DNA of 50,248 nucleotides from an archaeon. Its GTDB lineage: Archaea > AGJL01 > Methanococci > Methanococcales > Methanocaldococcaceae. The position numbers and the translations under genes were made by a program. The DNA is taken from assembly GCA_024278985.1 (NCBI GenBank), contig JAJRSC010000004.1:1-50248 (forward strand), written 5' to 3'. Positions 17,572 through 27,477 of the stretch are shown here, in pieces. Numbering within the stretch: the first letter of the stretch is position 1; each line of letters begins with the position of its first letter. A model generated the notes under the pieces. That model worked only from the letters and a program-made list of their open reading frames with translations. It searched no databases and was not told the DNA's origin.

Positions 17572-20412
17572 ATGGCAGACATTATGGAGGAATATTTAGA
17601 TGTATTTATTGAAGAGGCAGAAGAACATATTCAAACAATTAATGAGTGTTTATTGGAACTTGAAAAAAATCCTGATAACCTTGATTTAATAAATCAAATT
17701 TTTAGGTCAGCACATACTATAAAGGGAGGAGCCAGAACTGTCGGATTAACACATGTTTCAGAATTAACTCACCATATGGAGGATATACTTGACTATATTA
17801 GAAATGGTAAGATTCCAGTAACTTCTGAAATTATTGATTTACTTTTTAAATGTTTAGATGCCTTAGAAACAATGTTAGAAGAGGTTAAATCTGGAAACTA
17901 TGAGACAGAAGTAGATGTAAATTCATTAATAGAAGAAATTAAAAGATTAAAAAATAAATATTTAGAGGGTAAAGAAGAACCTTCACCTAAAAAAGAAGAA
18001 AAAAAGGAAGAAAAGAAAGAAGTAAAGAAAGAAGAAGAAAAAAAAGAGGAGTCTAAGGCAAAAATTAAAAAAATAGTTATCAAGTATAAACAACCAAAAA
18101 CTACAGTAAAGGTAAAAAAAATAATAAAGGAAGTTGTAGAAGTTCCTAAGGTAGAGGTAGAAGAAGATTTTGAAGAAAGTATTAAAAGTATAAAAAACTC
18201 TCTTGAAATTTTCCAAAAGATTGCTGATATATTAGGAGATGAAAAATTTAAAACTTTTTTAGATGAGATTAAATTATTAATTGAGAAAATAGAAAAAGAG
18301 GAAGTAATAGTTACTAAGTCTGTATATGATACTCTTGAGGAAATAATTGAAACTTTGGAGAAGATTGCTAAGATATTAGAAGAAAATAAAAAACCATCAG
18401 AAGAAATTAATTTAGATGAAATTATTGAAAAAATTAAAAAAGCTCAAGAAGAGGAAGAAACTGAAACTAAAGAAATAACTAAAGAAGAAGAAATAGAAGT
18501 TGAATTAAATCATGAACAATTTGATTTAAGTGAATTTGCACAGTTAATTAAAGAAAAAATAGAAAGTGGGTATAAACTTTATCATTTAAAAGCTAAAGTT
18601 GAAGAATCTTGTGAATTAAAAGCTGCAAGATTGGCAGTAGTATTTGCAAGGGTTAGAAATATTGGAGAAATTTTGTTATCTAAACCAACTGAAGGAGAAC
18701 TAAAAGAAAAGCCAACTGACGAAATAGAGATTATATTCTTATCTAATAAGGACCTTGAAGAAATTAAAAAAACTTTAGAAGGATTACCAGAAATAGAATA
18801 TGTTGCAATTGCTCCAGTTGAGATAGAAATTGAAGAAATAGAAGAGGAAATTGAAGAAGAAGTTATAGAAGAGGAAGAAACAGTTCCTGATGCTTATAAG
18901 GTTGTAGTTTATTTAGATGATGAATGTTAATTAAGGGCAGTTAGGGCATATATGGTAATTAAAGAACTTCAAAATCTTGGAGAAGTAGTTAAAACAATTC
19001 CTCCAATAGAAAAAATTCAAAATGGAGAATTTAATGGCCTTAGATTTGTAGTATATATTAAGTTAAATGAGGAATATAATGAAGATGACATTAAAGAAAC
19101 AGTTTTAAATATTCCTGAAATAAAAAATGTTGAAGTAGTACCTCCAGGAGAAGAAGAGAAAAAAGAAGAAAAAAAAGAAGAAGTTAAAGAAGAGAAAAAA
19201 GAAACTAAATCAACAACAACTCAAAAACCTAAACTTCCAAAAAAAGAAGAAAAAAAACCAACCACAAAAACAATTAGAATAAACATTGAAAAACTTGACA
19301 AATTAATGAATCTTGTGGGAGAACTAGTTATTACAAGGGCTAATTTTGCACAAATTGCTAATAAATATCAAATTAAAGAACTTCAAAATGCCGTTGGAAG
19401 ATTAAGCATGTTAATTAATGAACTTCAAGAAGAAGTTATGGCCATGAGAATGGTCCCAGTTTCTTATGTTTTTAACAGATTCCCAAGAATGGTTAGGGAT
19501 TTGGCAAAGGCATTAGGTAAGGAAGTAGAATTTATAATGGAAGGTACTGATATTGAATTAGATAGAACAGTACTCGATGAATTGGCAGAACCTTTAGTTC
19601 ATCTTATTAGAAATGCTTTAGACCATGGTATTGAACCACCTGAAGAGAGAGAAAAAGTTGGTAAGCCAAGAAAAGGACTGTTAAGATTAGCTGCTAAAAG
19701 AGAAAGAGATTATGTTTTAATTATTGTTGAGGATGATGGTAGAGGAATTGACCCAGAAAAAATTAAGAAAAAAGCTATAGAGAGAGGACTTATTACTCCT
19801 GAAGAAGCTGAAAAGATGAGTGACCATGAAATTATAAATCTTATATTTATGCCTGGATTTTCTACAGCTGATAAAGTTTCTGATGTTTCTGGTAGAGGAG
19901 TAGGAATGGATGTTGTAAAAACTAAGATTGAATCTTTAGGTGGAAGTGTAGTAGTTTATTCTGAAAAGGGTAAAGGTACAAAAGTAGTCTTAAAACTACC
20001 ATTAACAATGGCAATTATTACAGCTTTATTAATGAAATTGGCAGACCAAGTCTATGCAATTCCTATTACAAGTGTTTTAGATGTAACTTTAAGAAAAAAA
20101 TCAGATATTAAAAATGTTGAAGGAACTAACACAATTATATATAGAGATGAGATAATTCCAGTAATATGGTTAAAAGATTTCTTAGGTATTAGTCACTTAC
20201 AAACTAAAAGTGATATTGAAGATGAATTAACAATTGTTATTATTGAAAAGAGTGAAGGTAAAATGGGTTTAGTAGTAGATGATGTTATAGGTAGAGAGGA
20301 TATAGTTGTTAAATCCCTTACTGGAATGCTCAAAAATATTCCTGGATTGGCAGGGGCTACAATTCTTGGAGATGGTAGAGTTGCCCTTATTTTAGATTTA
20401 AGTAATGCATAA
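17572..20412 (+). pseudogene. cheA: CheA histidine kinase, in-frame TAA within the P2 region; contains two P2-like domains
   Basis: The gene spans 946 codons. Residues 1-110 are the HPt domain with phosphohistidine H48 in RSAHTIKGGART. A long lysine/glutamate linker follows, then a P2-like domain (about 320-420) with a second P2-like one at about 441-525. TAA at 18928-18930 stops the frame after YLDDEC; the same frame continues LRAVRAYMVIKELQNLG, which completes the second P2. Then dimerisation (about 570-635), ATPase with HLIRNALDHG, DDGRGIDPE and SGRGVGMDVV, and the CheW-like end. The stop splits a single functional protein, so it is a recent mutation or sequence error (one base from CAA, AAA or GAA). 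Two shorter proteins with ATG 18952 restart are possible but ATG 18952 lacks a clear binding site. Confidence 0.9.
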
Positions 20413-20454
20413 ACTAAACTTAAATATTTATATTATTTTTTGTGTGGGGTTTTT

Positions 20455-20916
20455 ATGGTTATTAAAGTTAGAATAGGGGGCTTGGAAGTGGCTAAAAGTC
20501 CAGAAGTTTTAGAGACACTTTTAGGTTCATGTGTAGCGATTATGTTATATGATCCAGGAAAAAAAATAGGTGGTATGGCCCATTCAGTACTTCCCGAAAC
20601 AAGAGAGAGTAATCCAAAAGACCCTGGAAAATATGTAAATACAGCAATTCCTGCATTAATTACAAAATTAACAGTTTTAGGAGCAAGACCAAATAAATTA
20701 ATTGCTAAACTTGCTGGAGGAGCTCAGATGTTTAAGACTCCAAGTAATATGAATATTGGACAAAAAAATGTAGATACTGCCAAAAAATTATTACAAAAAT
20801 ATAAAATTCCATTAAAAGGGGAAGATACTGGAGGGAACAAAAGTAGATATGTAAGATTCTTTTTAAAAGATGGAAAAGTAGAAGTAAGAAAAGGTGGTAA
20901 AATAATTACAATATAA
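20455..20916 (+). CDS. cheD: CheD receptor glutamine deamidase
   Basis: 153 residues from ATG 20455 (MVIKVRIGGLEVAKSPEV), preceded by GGGGTT; a longer TTG start at 20440 includes this site. Active-site motifs are the cysteine in LLGSCVAI and the histidine in GGMAHSVLP; the C-terminal half has LIAKLAGGAQMF and GEDTGGNKSR. CheD deamidates glutamines in chemoreceptors and interacts with CheC. The cheA stop lies 42 bases upstream. Confidence 0.93.
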   Translation: MVIKVRIGGLEVAKSPEVLETLLGSCVAIMLYDPGKKIGGMAHSVLPETRESNPKDPGKYVNTAIPALITKLTVLGARPNKLIAKLAGGAQMFKTPSNMNIGQKNVDTAKKLLQKYKIPLKGEDTGGNKSRYVRFFLKDGKVEVRKGGKIITI

Positions 20917-20929
20917 AGAGTGAAATAAT

Positions 20930-21565
20930 ATGGACTTTTTAGATAGGTATTTAAAATTAAAAAAGGAAAAAGAAAAGAAGAAACCTAAGGTCATAGTTGT
21001 TGGTAGAAGTAATGTAGGAAAATCAACACTAATAAGATTATTAACTGGAAGGAAAGATGTTAGAGTTGGAAAAAAACCAGGAGTTACTTTAAAAATTAAT
21101 GAGTATGATTTGGGAGATTATATTTTAGTAGATATGCCAGGATTTGGATATATGGCTGGACTTCCTAAAAAGGTTGAAGAGAAAATAAAGGATGATATTG
21201 TTAGATATATTGAAGAAAACTCAGATAATATTTCAGCAGGTATATTGGTTATTGACTCAAAGTCTTTTTTAGAAATTATAAAAAGATGGGATGAGAGAGG
21301 GGAAATTCCTATTGATATAGATATGTTTAATTTAATAACTGACCTAAAAATCTCTCCTATTATTGTTGCCAATAAAATGGATAAAATAAAAAAGAGTGAG
21401 AGAGATAAAATATTAGATAATATTGCCAAAGCATTTAATTGTTCTCCTCCTTGGAAACAATGGAAATTTATAGTGCCAGCATGTTTAAAAAAAGGAGATG
21501 GTTTAGAAGAAATAAAAAAGTTAATTAGAGAAAGAGTTGAAGCATATAAAAAAATTAGAGGTTAG
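20930..21565 (+). CDS. engB: EngB-type GTP-binding protein
   Basis: 211 residues. G1 [12 protein letters not shown]2/G3 VDMPGFGY with the aspartate DXXG, G4 ANKMDK and G5-like PACLKKGDG are present. Members of this TRAFAC class (YihA/EngB) help ribosome or septum assembly in bacteria; archaeal members are poorly known. It starts 13 bases after cheD and may be read from the che transcript, but a functional link to taxis is not implied. Confidence 0.85.
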   Translation: MDFLDRYLKLKKEKEKKKPKVIVVGRSNVGKSTLIRLLTGRKDVRVGKKPGVTLKINEYDLGDYILVDMPGFGYMAGLPKKVEEKIKDDIVRYIEENSDNISAGILVIDSKSFLEIIKRWDERGEIPIDIDMFNLITDLKISPIIVANKMDKIKKSERDKILDNIAKAFNCSPPWKQWKFIVPACLKKGDGLEEIKKLIRERVEAYKKIRG

Positions 21566-21584
21566 AACTGACTTTTTAATAACA

Positions 21585-22762
21585 TTATTTAAATAATTCT
21601 TCTACAATTCTTGCAAAGGCAGGTCTTGTTATTAATATTCCAAATAAAACTCCTGCAATAGTTGTTATAGCAAAACCTTTTAATAATCCAACACCTAAAA
21701 CAAACAATGGAAGCATTGCTGCTATAGATGTAGATGCTGAGGCAAATATAATAAAGAATGCTCTTTTAATACTTGCTTTAATTTTTCTACCTTTTAAAAT
21801 CTCATCTGCTATAACTATCTGGTTATCTACTCCAGTACCAACTGCTGCAATAATTCCAGCTATAGATGGTAAGTCTAACCTCCAGCCTATTAATTAGGCA
21901 AATCCAAGAATTAAGATAATTTCTGATAAACATGTTAATATTATTGGTAAGGATAATTTTGGAGTTTTATATCTAACAGCAACTATAATTCCAACAGCAA
22001 TAAATGCCAAAATTATAGCAATAAAAACACTCTTTTTTAAAGCATTTCCAAATTCTGGAGATATTGTATATATATATATTCAACATCTAACTTTACAGGC
22101 AAAGCACCAGACTTTAAAGCTGAATATATAGCTAATGCCTCCTCCTTTTCTTGCTCTGTTGGAGGATATTTACCAACTGTTATAACTTGACGTGGTTCTG
22201 GTTTTCCTGTTGCCAATTCAGGAGATAAAACAGGTGCTGAAATAAGTTTTCCATCCATATATAACTCAACTTTATGATAAGCCTTTCCTTTAGCAATCTC
22301 TGCAAATCTTTTAGCTGCATCCATTGTTAATTCAAATTCTACTCCATAAGCCCAACCTGATTCTGTTGGAATTTTTGAAGGTTCATAAACCTTAGCTACA
22401 TCTTTCCCTGTATATACTGTTATATTATCAATCTTAGCAACAAATACACCCTGATGCTTAATAATATTAATTATCTTTTGAGCATTTTCTGATGCAGGAA
22501 CTACAACAACAATTTCCTGATTACCTCTTGGATATATTTCAATACCACTTAACCCTGTAATATCTAATCTCTTTTTTAAAATCTCTAAAGTTAATTGAAG
22601 CTCTTGGTCATTCATTGGTTTTTCAGCTTTTAAAACTATTATACTACCCCCTGAAAAATCAACCCCAAAGTATAAACCTTTAACAGCAATAATTAATATA
22701 GAAATTGTAACTGAAAATATAAGTAGTAATATCTTTTTATCTTTTAATAGTTTCTTTATCAA
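21585..22762 (-). pseudogene. secD: SecD protein-export membrane protein, with a TA-repeat frameshift and an in-frame stop
   Basis: From TTG 22762 (ribosome binding site GGTGA four bases upstream) the frame shows a first membrane helix, DFSGGSIIVL and the periplasmic-type domain ending in SGALPVKLDVEY, then leaves frame in a (TA)6 run at 22067-22078. With one TA unit removed it continues YTISPEFGNALKKSVF and then membrane helices, through ILILGFA, a TAA at 21894-21896, then [26 protein letters not shown] and the end at 21585. These are the SecD transmembrane signatures. Corrected length is 391 residues. The TAA most likely was TCA (serine). SecF would be expected nearby but is not in the window. 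Confidence 0.88.
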
Positions 22763-22792
22763 GCTTTCACCATTTCAACGAGGTGGTTTTAT

Positions 22793-23062
22793 TTGGACTA
22801 TGATATTGTTGGATATATTGCTGGAACTTTAACAACATTTGCATCCCTGCCACAACTTATAAAATCTATGAAAGAGAAAGATTTAAGAAGTATATCTCTC
22901 CCATTTGTTATAACCTTTACGACTGGATTATTACTTTGGTTAATATATGGACTAATTAAAAAAGATTATCCAATAATTGTTTTTAATATACTATCTTTAA
23001 TGTTTTGGGTTCCTATAACTTACTTAAAAATTAAAGAAACATTAAGTAAAAAACTCATCTAA
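22793..23062 (+). CDS. SemiSWEET-type PQ-loop transporter
   Basis: 89 residues from TTG 22793, with GAGGTGG upstream. It holds three membrane helices and the PQ-loop signature FASLPQLIKSMK near residue 20, plus the central TGLLLWLIYGL. SemiSWEETs are half-size sugar transporters that dimerise. It is divergent from secD with only 30 bases between, and overlaps the 3' end of polB by 21 bp on the other strand. Confidence 0.88.
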   Translation: MDYDIVGYIAGTLTTFASLPQLIKSMKEKDLRSISLPFVITFTTGLLLWLIYGLIKKDYPIIVFNILSLMFWVPITYLKIKETLSKKLI

Positions 23063-25363
23063 TGTCTTTTGTTTTTCCTCCTTCTTTAATTCTGATTTAG
23101 TTATGTTTAGTGCTTCCATAACCCTTAAAACAGGTGGTAATATTTGATTTTCAATATAATAGTTTATATCAATATCTTCCTTACTAACTTCTTCAGGTAA
23201 TTTTGCTTTTTCACTAACCTTTTCAGCTCCTTTTACAATAACATAACCAATAACATCCCCAATATTAACTCTTTTACCTTCTCTTATTAATCTTTTAGCA
23301 AGTTCTACATGGGGAGCTGATGTTTTATATTCTTCTGGTTTCTTTGTTAGTTGGGTATAGATAACTAAATCCTCAATATCTATATTTCCCTCTCTAAGAT
23401 TTTTTATAGTTTCTTGAATAATTTTTTTAGCTTTTTTAATATTTCCTTCTTTTAAGAGAGCTTCTAAAACTTTCTTTTGTGTTTTTTTTGCAATATTTGC
23501 CCAGTCTCTTCTAACAATTTCAAGACCCTTAACTTCTATTTTATTATCATCTGTTAAAACAGCATATTTCTTTTTAGTTACAAATAGAGCTCTTCTATAA
23601 AAGCTCTCAAATTCTAACTCCATCAATCCAGGAAGTTTTTTATTAATATAATTTAAAAATTCTTTAGTTTTCTTTATTAGTTCATCTTTATCTATCTTTT
23701 TTTTCCAGGTAGTATAAAATCCATCAGTATCTATATATAAAACTTTAAATCCAAATTTTTCAGCTTCTTCAATAGCCTGTTTAATATATTTTCTTCCAAG
23801 ATAAGTAACAATTTCAGCACATTCTTTACTATAAAATCTTGCTCTTGGATATGCTAAATATCCATAATGAGAATTTGCCAGTATTTTTAAAGATAACTGC
23901 TCATAATTTAAAAGTTCTTTTATTTCTTTATTATCAGTTATTGCCATTTGCTTTTTTATTTTCATTCTTCTATCAATTAAATCCTTTAAAGTTTTTGGGA
24001 TTAATCCTATCCTTTTTTTACAAAACCAATGTCCTAAAATTTTTTCACTATTATCTTTACAACAATCACAATCTAAAGTATCAGGGCTAATATTATAGGT
24101 TATAATAATAGATGGATATAAACTTCTAAAATCAAGATAAACTATATTCTCATATAATCCTTTAACAGCCTTTACATATCCTCCTTCATAACTTACCTCT
24201 AATCTTCTTTTATATTCTTTTTCATCTGGTTTATTGGGCACTATTAAATTATCTAAATATGCCCTTTTCATTAAAAGATATTCAACCATCTGACCAGATG
24301 TCATTCTTGTAGTTTCAAATAAAACCTGATTTACTATTCTTGAAAACATAACTTCAAGAGGAAAAAAATAAATTCCTATCTTATAGGTATATTTTGCATC
24401 TTGTAAAGAATATTCTACTAAATTCTCATCTATATCTTCCCAAAATAGTCCTATATTTTTATGATGAATTTTTAACTTTTCAATGCCAAATAAGTTATAA
24501 ACAACATCTTCAAGTGTGTATTTAGTTAGTTTTAATAATCTTTTTGCTATTGGATATAAATCAATATGGACTCTTCCTGGAATATAGACTTTATTAGATA
24601 TTCCTCTCTTTATTTTAATCTCTTCTCCTTCTCTTCCAAGTTCTAATTTTATATTGTATAGTTTAGCTCTCTCTTTTAAATATTGAAAATCAAAATTGTC
24701 ACCATTGTATGTAAAAATAACTTCATACTTTTTTAATTCTTCAATAATTTTCTTTATTAGCTCTTTCTCATTTTTAACAATCTCAACATTGTCATGATTA
24801 AAATCTTTGTATGTTATAACCTTTCCACCATTACCATCCCAAAAAGAGGCCATTATTATAGGATCTTTATTAGGATTTGGTTCTTTTCCTTCATTATAAA
24901 CCTCTATATCAAAAGCAACCATATTTAATTTTGGTATATCCTTACTAACAACTTTATTTTTTTCAAAATCCCAATAAACCATTGGAATAATATCATTATC
25001 TATTAAGTATCTCTTAGCAAATGGAATATCATGCTCATAAATCTCCTTTACAATTTCTTTAATTTTTCTTAGCTTAGGAACCTTTTGGGGATGAGTTGCT
25101 ATAATTTTTAAAATTTCCTTTTCTTCTTTTAAAATTCTTTTTTTAACAATATCTATTTTTTCAACATATTTTAGTAAATCATTTTTTAAAAGAAAATCTT
25201 TTATATTCTCAATATCTTCCAAATTTATTTTATTTTTATCAAGTTCAGCATAAAAATAGGGCTTAAAGTTTCTATCCTTTAGAATATTATTTATTAAATA
25301 GAGATAAATAACTGCTTTATTGTCTATTGTTTTATAAGTGTTATCTATTAAGCAGTCTATCAT
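23042..25363 (-). CDS. polB: Family B DNA polymerase, intein-free, with PIP box
   Basis: 773 residues. Exonuclease motifs: FDIEVYNEG (Exo I), TYNGDNFDF (Exo II), YSLQDAKYTY (Exo III). Polymerase motifs: DFRSLYPSII (motif A), KILANSHYGYLAYP (motif B), YIDTDGF (motif C) and TKKKYAVL. The C-terminus QKTLDEFF is a PCNA-interacting (PIP) box. It replicates DNA with proof-reading. None of the usual intein insertion points (motifs A, B, C) is interrupted; M. jannaschii PolB carries inteins, as I recall. Cysteines CDCCK are between motifs A and B. Confidence 0.96.
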   Translation of the reverse strand: MIDCLIDNTYKTIDNKAVIYLYLINNILKDRNFKPYFYAELDKNKINLEDIENIKDFLLKNDLLKYVEKIDIVKKRILKEEKEILKIIATHPQKVPKLRKIKEIVKEIYEHDIPFAKRYLIDNDIIPMVYWDFEKNKVVSKDIPKLNMVAFDIEVYNEGKEPNPNKDPIIMASFWDGNGGKVITYKDFNHDNVEIVKNEKELIKKIIEELKKYEVIFTYNGDNFDFQYLKERAKLYNIKLELGREGEEIKIKRGISNKVYIPGRVHIDLYPIAKRLLKLTKYTLEDVVYNLFGIEKLKIHHKNIGLFWEDIDENLVEYSLQDAKYTYKIGIYFFPLEVMFSRIVNQVLFETTRMTSGQMVEYLLMKRAYLDNLIVPNKPDEKEYKRRLEVSYEGGYVKAVKGLYENIVYLDFRSLYPSIIITYNISPDTLDCDCCKDNSEKILGHWFCKKRIGLIPKTLKDLIDRRMKIKKQMAITDNKEIKELLNYEQLSLKILANSHYGYLAYPRARFYSKECAEIVTYLGRKYIKQAIEEAEKFGFKVLYIDTDGFYTTWKKKIDKDELIKKTKEFLNYINKKLPGLMELEFESFYRRALFVTKKKYAVLTDDNKIEVKGLEIVRRDWANIAKKTQKKVLEALLKEGNIKKAKKIIQETIKNLREGNIDIEDLVIYTQLTKKPEEYKTSAPHVELAKRLIREGKRVNIGDVIGYVIVKGAEKVSEKAKLPEEVSKEDIDINYYIENQILPPVLRVMEALNITKSELKKEEKQKTLDEFFT

Positions 25364-25371
25364 GATAACCC

Positions 25372-26127
25372 TTATTTTATAATTCTATTAACTATTTTTT
25401 CAACTTCTTTATATACTTCATTATCCTCTGGCAAATTCCATAAAGGAATACCTTTTAAGTCATATTCTGCTATCTCTTTATTGTATGGAAGGATACCAAT
25501 TAAATTTAATCCCAATTCATCAGCATACTTTTTTATAATCTCTTTATCCTCTTCTTTAACTTTATTTGCTACAACATATATATCTTTAAATTTAACATCT
25601 AATTCATTGGCAAGTTTCTTAATTCTTTTAGCAGTTCCCAAACCTCTTTTAGTTGGGTCAGTTACAACAATCATAACATCAACATTTTGGGTAGTTCTTC
25701 TACTTAAATGTTCTAAACCTGCCTCTGTATCAATAACCACATAATCGTAATATCCTGAAAGATTATCTATTATCTGCCTAAGCCAGTTATTTACACTACA
25801 ATAGCAACCACTTCCCTCTGGTCTTCCCATAACTAATAAATCATAGTTATCTGTCTCAACTAAAATTTCATAAATCTTACTTTTTAAAAAATCTAATTTA
25901 CTCATTCCTCCAGGAATTTCTCCACATCTCTCTATTATTTTTTTTAGTTCTTCTCTAATATCTCCAACAGTTTTCTCAACTTCTACTCCAAGAGTCTCAG
26001 GAAGATTAGAATCAGGGTCAGCATCAACAACTAAAATATTATTTGTTTTTTTGGATAATGCTTTAATTAAAAGTGTAGTAAATGCTGTTTTTCCAACTCC
26101 TCCTTTCCCACTTACTGCTATAATCAT
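25372..26127 (-). CDS. CooC-like nickel-cofactor maturation ATPase (MinD/ParA superfamily)
   Basis: 251 residues. The deviant Walker A is GKGGVGKTAFTT at residues 8-19; DADPDSNLP follows, and GSGCYCSVN carries the CxC motif which in CooC binds nickel; DTEAGLEHL is the Walker B region. CooC1 inserts Ni into the C-cluster of carbon-monoxide dehydrogenase/acetyl-CoA synthase, used by methanogens for carbon fixation. It starts in a short overlap with the ACT protein and precedes polB by 8 bases. Confidence 0.85.
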   Translation of the reverse strand: MIIAVSGKGGVGKTAFTTLLIKALSKKTNNILVVDADPDSNLPETLGVEVEKTVGDIREELKKIIERCGEIPGGMSKLDFLKSKIYEILVETDNYDLLVMGRPEGSGCYCSVNNWLRQIIDNLSGYYDYVVIDTEAGLEHLSRRTTQNVDVMIVVTDPTKRGLGTAKRIKKLANELDVKFKDIYVVANKVKEEDKEIIKKYADELGLNLIGILPYNKEIAEYDLKGIPLWNLPEDNEVYKEVEKIVNRIIK

Positions 26128-26780
26128 AAAACCCTACCTTTAACTTTATTAATGTCAAATTTTGCAGTCTTAGCAATGGCCATAACTGCTAAAACTCCTG
26201 CTTGTAATGGGTCACCAACAACTAAATCAGCATATTCAGGCACAGAACCAAACATTTTTAAACTAATTACAGGAATTCCTTTATTTCTAACTTCTTTAAC
26301 TGCCTCGCTTATTTTTCCACCCATTAAAGAACCTGCTAAGACCAATATCCCTACTCTTGGAAGTTTTAAAACTGCCTTAACTGCTTCGGCTAAATTATCC
26401 TCTCCAACTATTGGAAGAGTATCAACACTTATCCTTTCTCCTCTTATATTATGTCTATCCGCTTCACTTATTGCTCCTCTTGCAACTTCAGCAACTTGAG
26501 CCCCTCCTCCAATTATAATAACTCTTTTCCCATATATCTTTTTTAAACTGTTATGTATCTCAACGAACTTAACTTCTTTTAGTGCTTTAATTTCATTTAA
26601 TAGATTATTTAGAATTTCTTTATCCAAGTTTTCAATTTCCATATAAATAAATCCAAATCCATCATTTTTTATAAATTGTTGAGTGTAAGTTATATTTCCA
26701 TGATATTTAACAATAATCCCAGTTAATTTATGTAGAACCCCTATTTTATTCTCTGCCTCAACACTTAACCCAATATCCAT
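26124..26780 (-). CDS. ACT-domain protein with C-terminal DUF5612-like domain
   Basis: 218 residues. The N-terminal 75 residues form an ACT domain (IGLSVEAENKIGVLHKL), the ligand-binding fold that senses amino acids. The C-terminal part starts with VIIIGGGAQVAEVARGAIS and has GEDNLAEAVKAVL, LVLAGSLMGGKISEAV and VVGDPLQAGVLAVMA, and looks like a Rossmann-type domain, DUF5612 as I remember it from methanogens. Ligand unknown. The gene overlaps cooC by 4 bp and follows mptE by 10 bases; in M. jannaschii mptE seems to have the same neighbour. Confidence 0.7.
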   Translation of the reverse strand: MDIGLSVEAENKIGVLHKLTGIIVKYHGNITYTQQFIKNDGFGFIYMEIENLDKEILNNLLNEIKALKEVKFVEIHNSLKKIYGKRVIIIGGGAQVAEVARGAISEADRHNIRGERISVDTLPIVGEDNLAEAVKAVLKLPRVGILVLAGSLMGGKISEAVKEVRNKGIPVISLKMFGSVPEYADLVVGDPLQAGVLAVMAIAKTAKFDINKVKGRVL

Positions 26781-26790
26781 ATTCTCAACT

Positions 26791-27477
26791 TTACAAATAT
26801 ACTATTTCTATCTTATCCCTAAGTTTTTCTATTAATTCCTTAGCATATTTTAATTTTTTTCTTTTTATTTCATCAGCAATATCAATATCTTTTCCAATAT
26901 TCCTGGAATACTTACTTATTATTTCTCCAAAATCCATACCTCCCAAAATTAATTTTTTAGCTCCTAACTTATAAGCTAAATAACAGGCTCTATCTCCATC
27001 AGTGAATCCACCAAAATTATATAAATTATCTATTTCCAAATTAGGAACTTGATGAGTAGGAAGAATATTTTTTAACATAGGGACATATTTTTTTATATTC
27101 TCTATATTATCTCCATGGGCATTTATAACAACAATTGAGCCCCTATTGTTACATTCAATTAAAGCAGGAATATCTCCATCTAAGTCACTTACAATAATAT
27201 CAGGAATTTTATTTATCTCCAACAAAGCTCTACATGCACCATCAGCAGCAATAACAGGATTTCTAACTAAAAATCTATGTTTAAATATTGAGGGTCCTGC
27301 TCCTAATATATAGACTTCTTTATTCTCAATTATTTTTTTAACATCCTCCAACTTAACACAATTTTTATATTTTTTAACTAATTGAGATAATAGCTTAGCA
27401 CTTTCAATATCTTTTTCTATACTAAAACCAAAGTCTTTTATTATTTTTTCATACATTTTAGGCTCCAAATTTATCAC
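26791..27477 (-). CDS. mptE: 6-hydroxymethyl-7,8-dihydropterin pyrophosphokinase MptE
   Basis: 228 residues from GTG 27477; TTG and ATG starts 3 and 7 codons later are also possible, and the ATG has GGAG upstream. MptE transfers pyrophosphate from ATP to hydroxymethyl-dihydropterin in methanopterin synthesis. Motifs: ILGAGPSIFKH, VIAADGACRALLE, IVSDLDGD (acidic metal site), VVINAHGDN, NFGGFTDGDRACYLAY, which fit the archaeal family. Its 5' end overlaps apgM by 20 bp. Confidence 0.88.
   Translation of the reverse strand: MINLEPKMYEKIIKDFGFSIEKDIESAKLLSQLVKKYKNCVKLEDVKKIIENKEVYILGAGPSIFKHRFLVRNPVIAADGACRALLEINKIPDIIVSDLDGDIPALIECNNRGSIVVINAHGDNIENIKKYVPMLKNILPTHQVPNLEIDNLYNFGGFTDGDRACYLAYKLGAKKLILGGMDFGEIISKYSRNIGKDIDIADEIKRKKLKYAKELIEKLRDKIEIVYL

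Noticed and set aside
17898-18216. Phenylalanine-rich ORFs antisense to cheA
   Set aside because: These are complements of the lysine/glutamate linker and have no start signals or family similarity.
18952-20412. Naturally separate CheA kinase starting at ATG 18952
   Set aside because: The stop falls inside one P2-like domain, the frame is unchanged, and there is no clear ribosome binding site before 18952.
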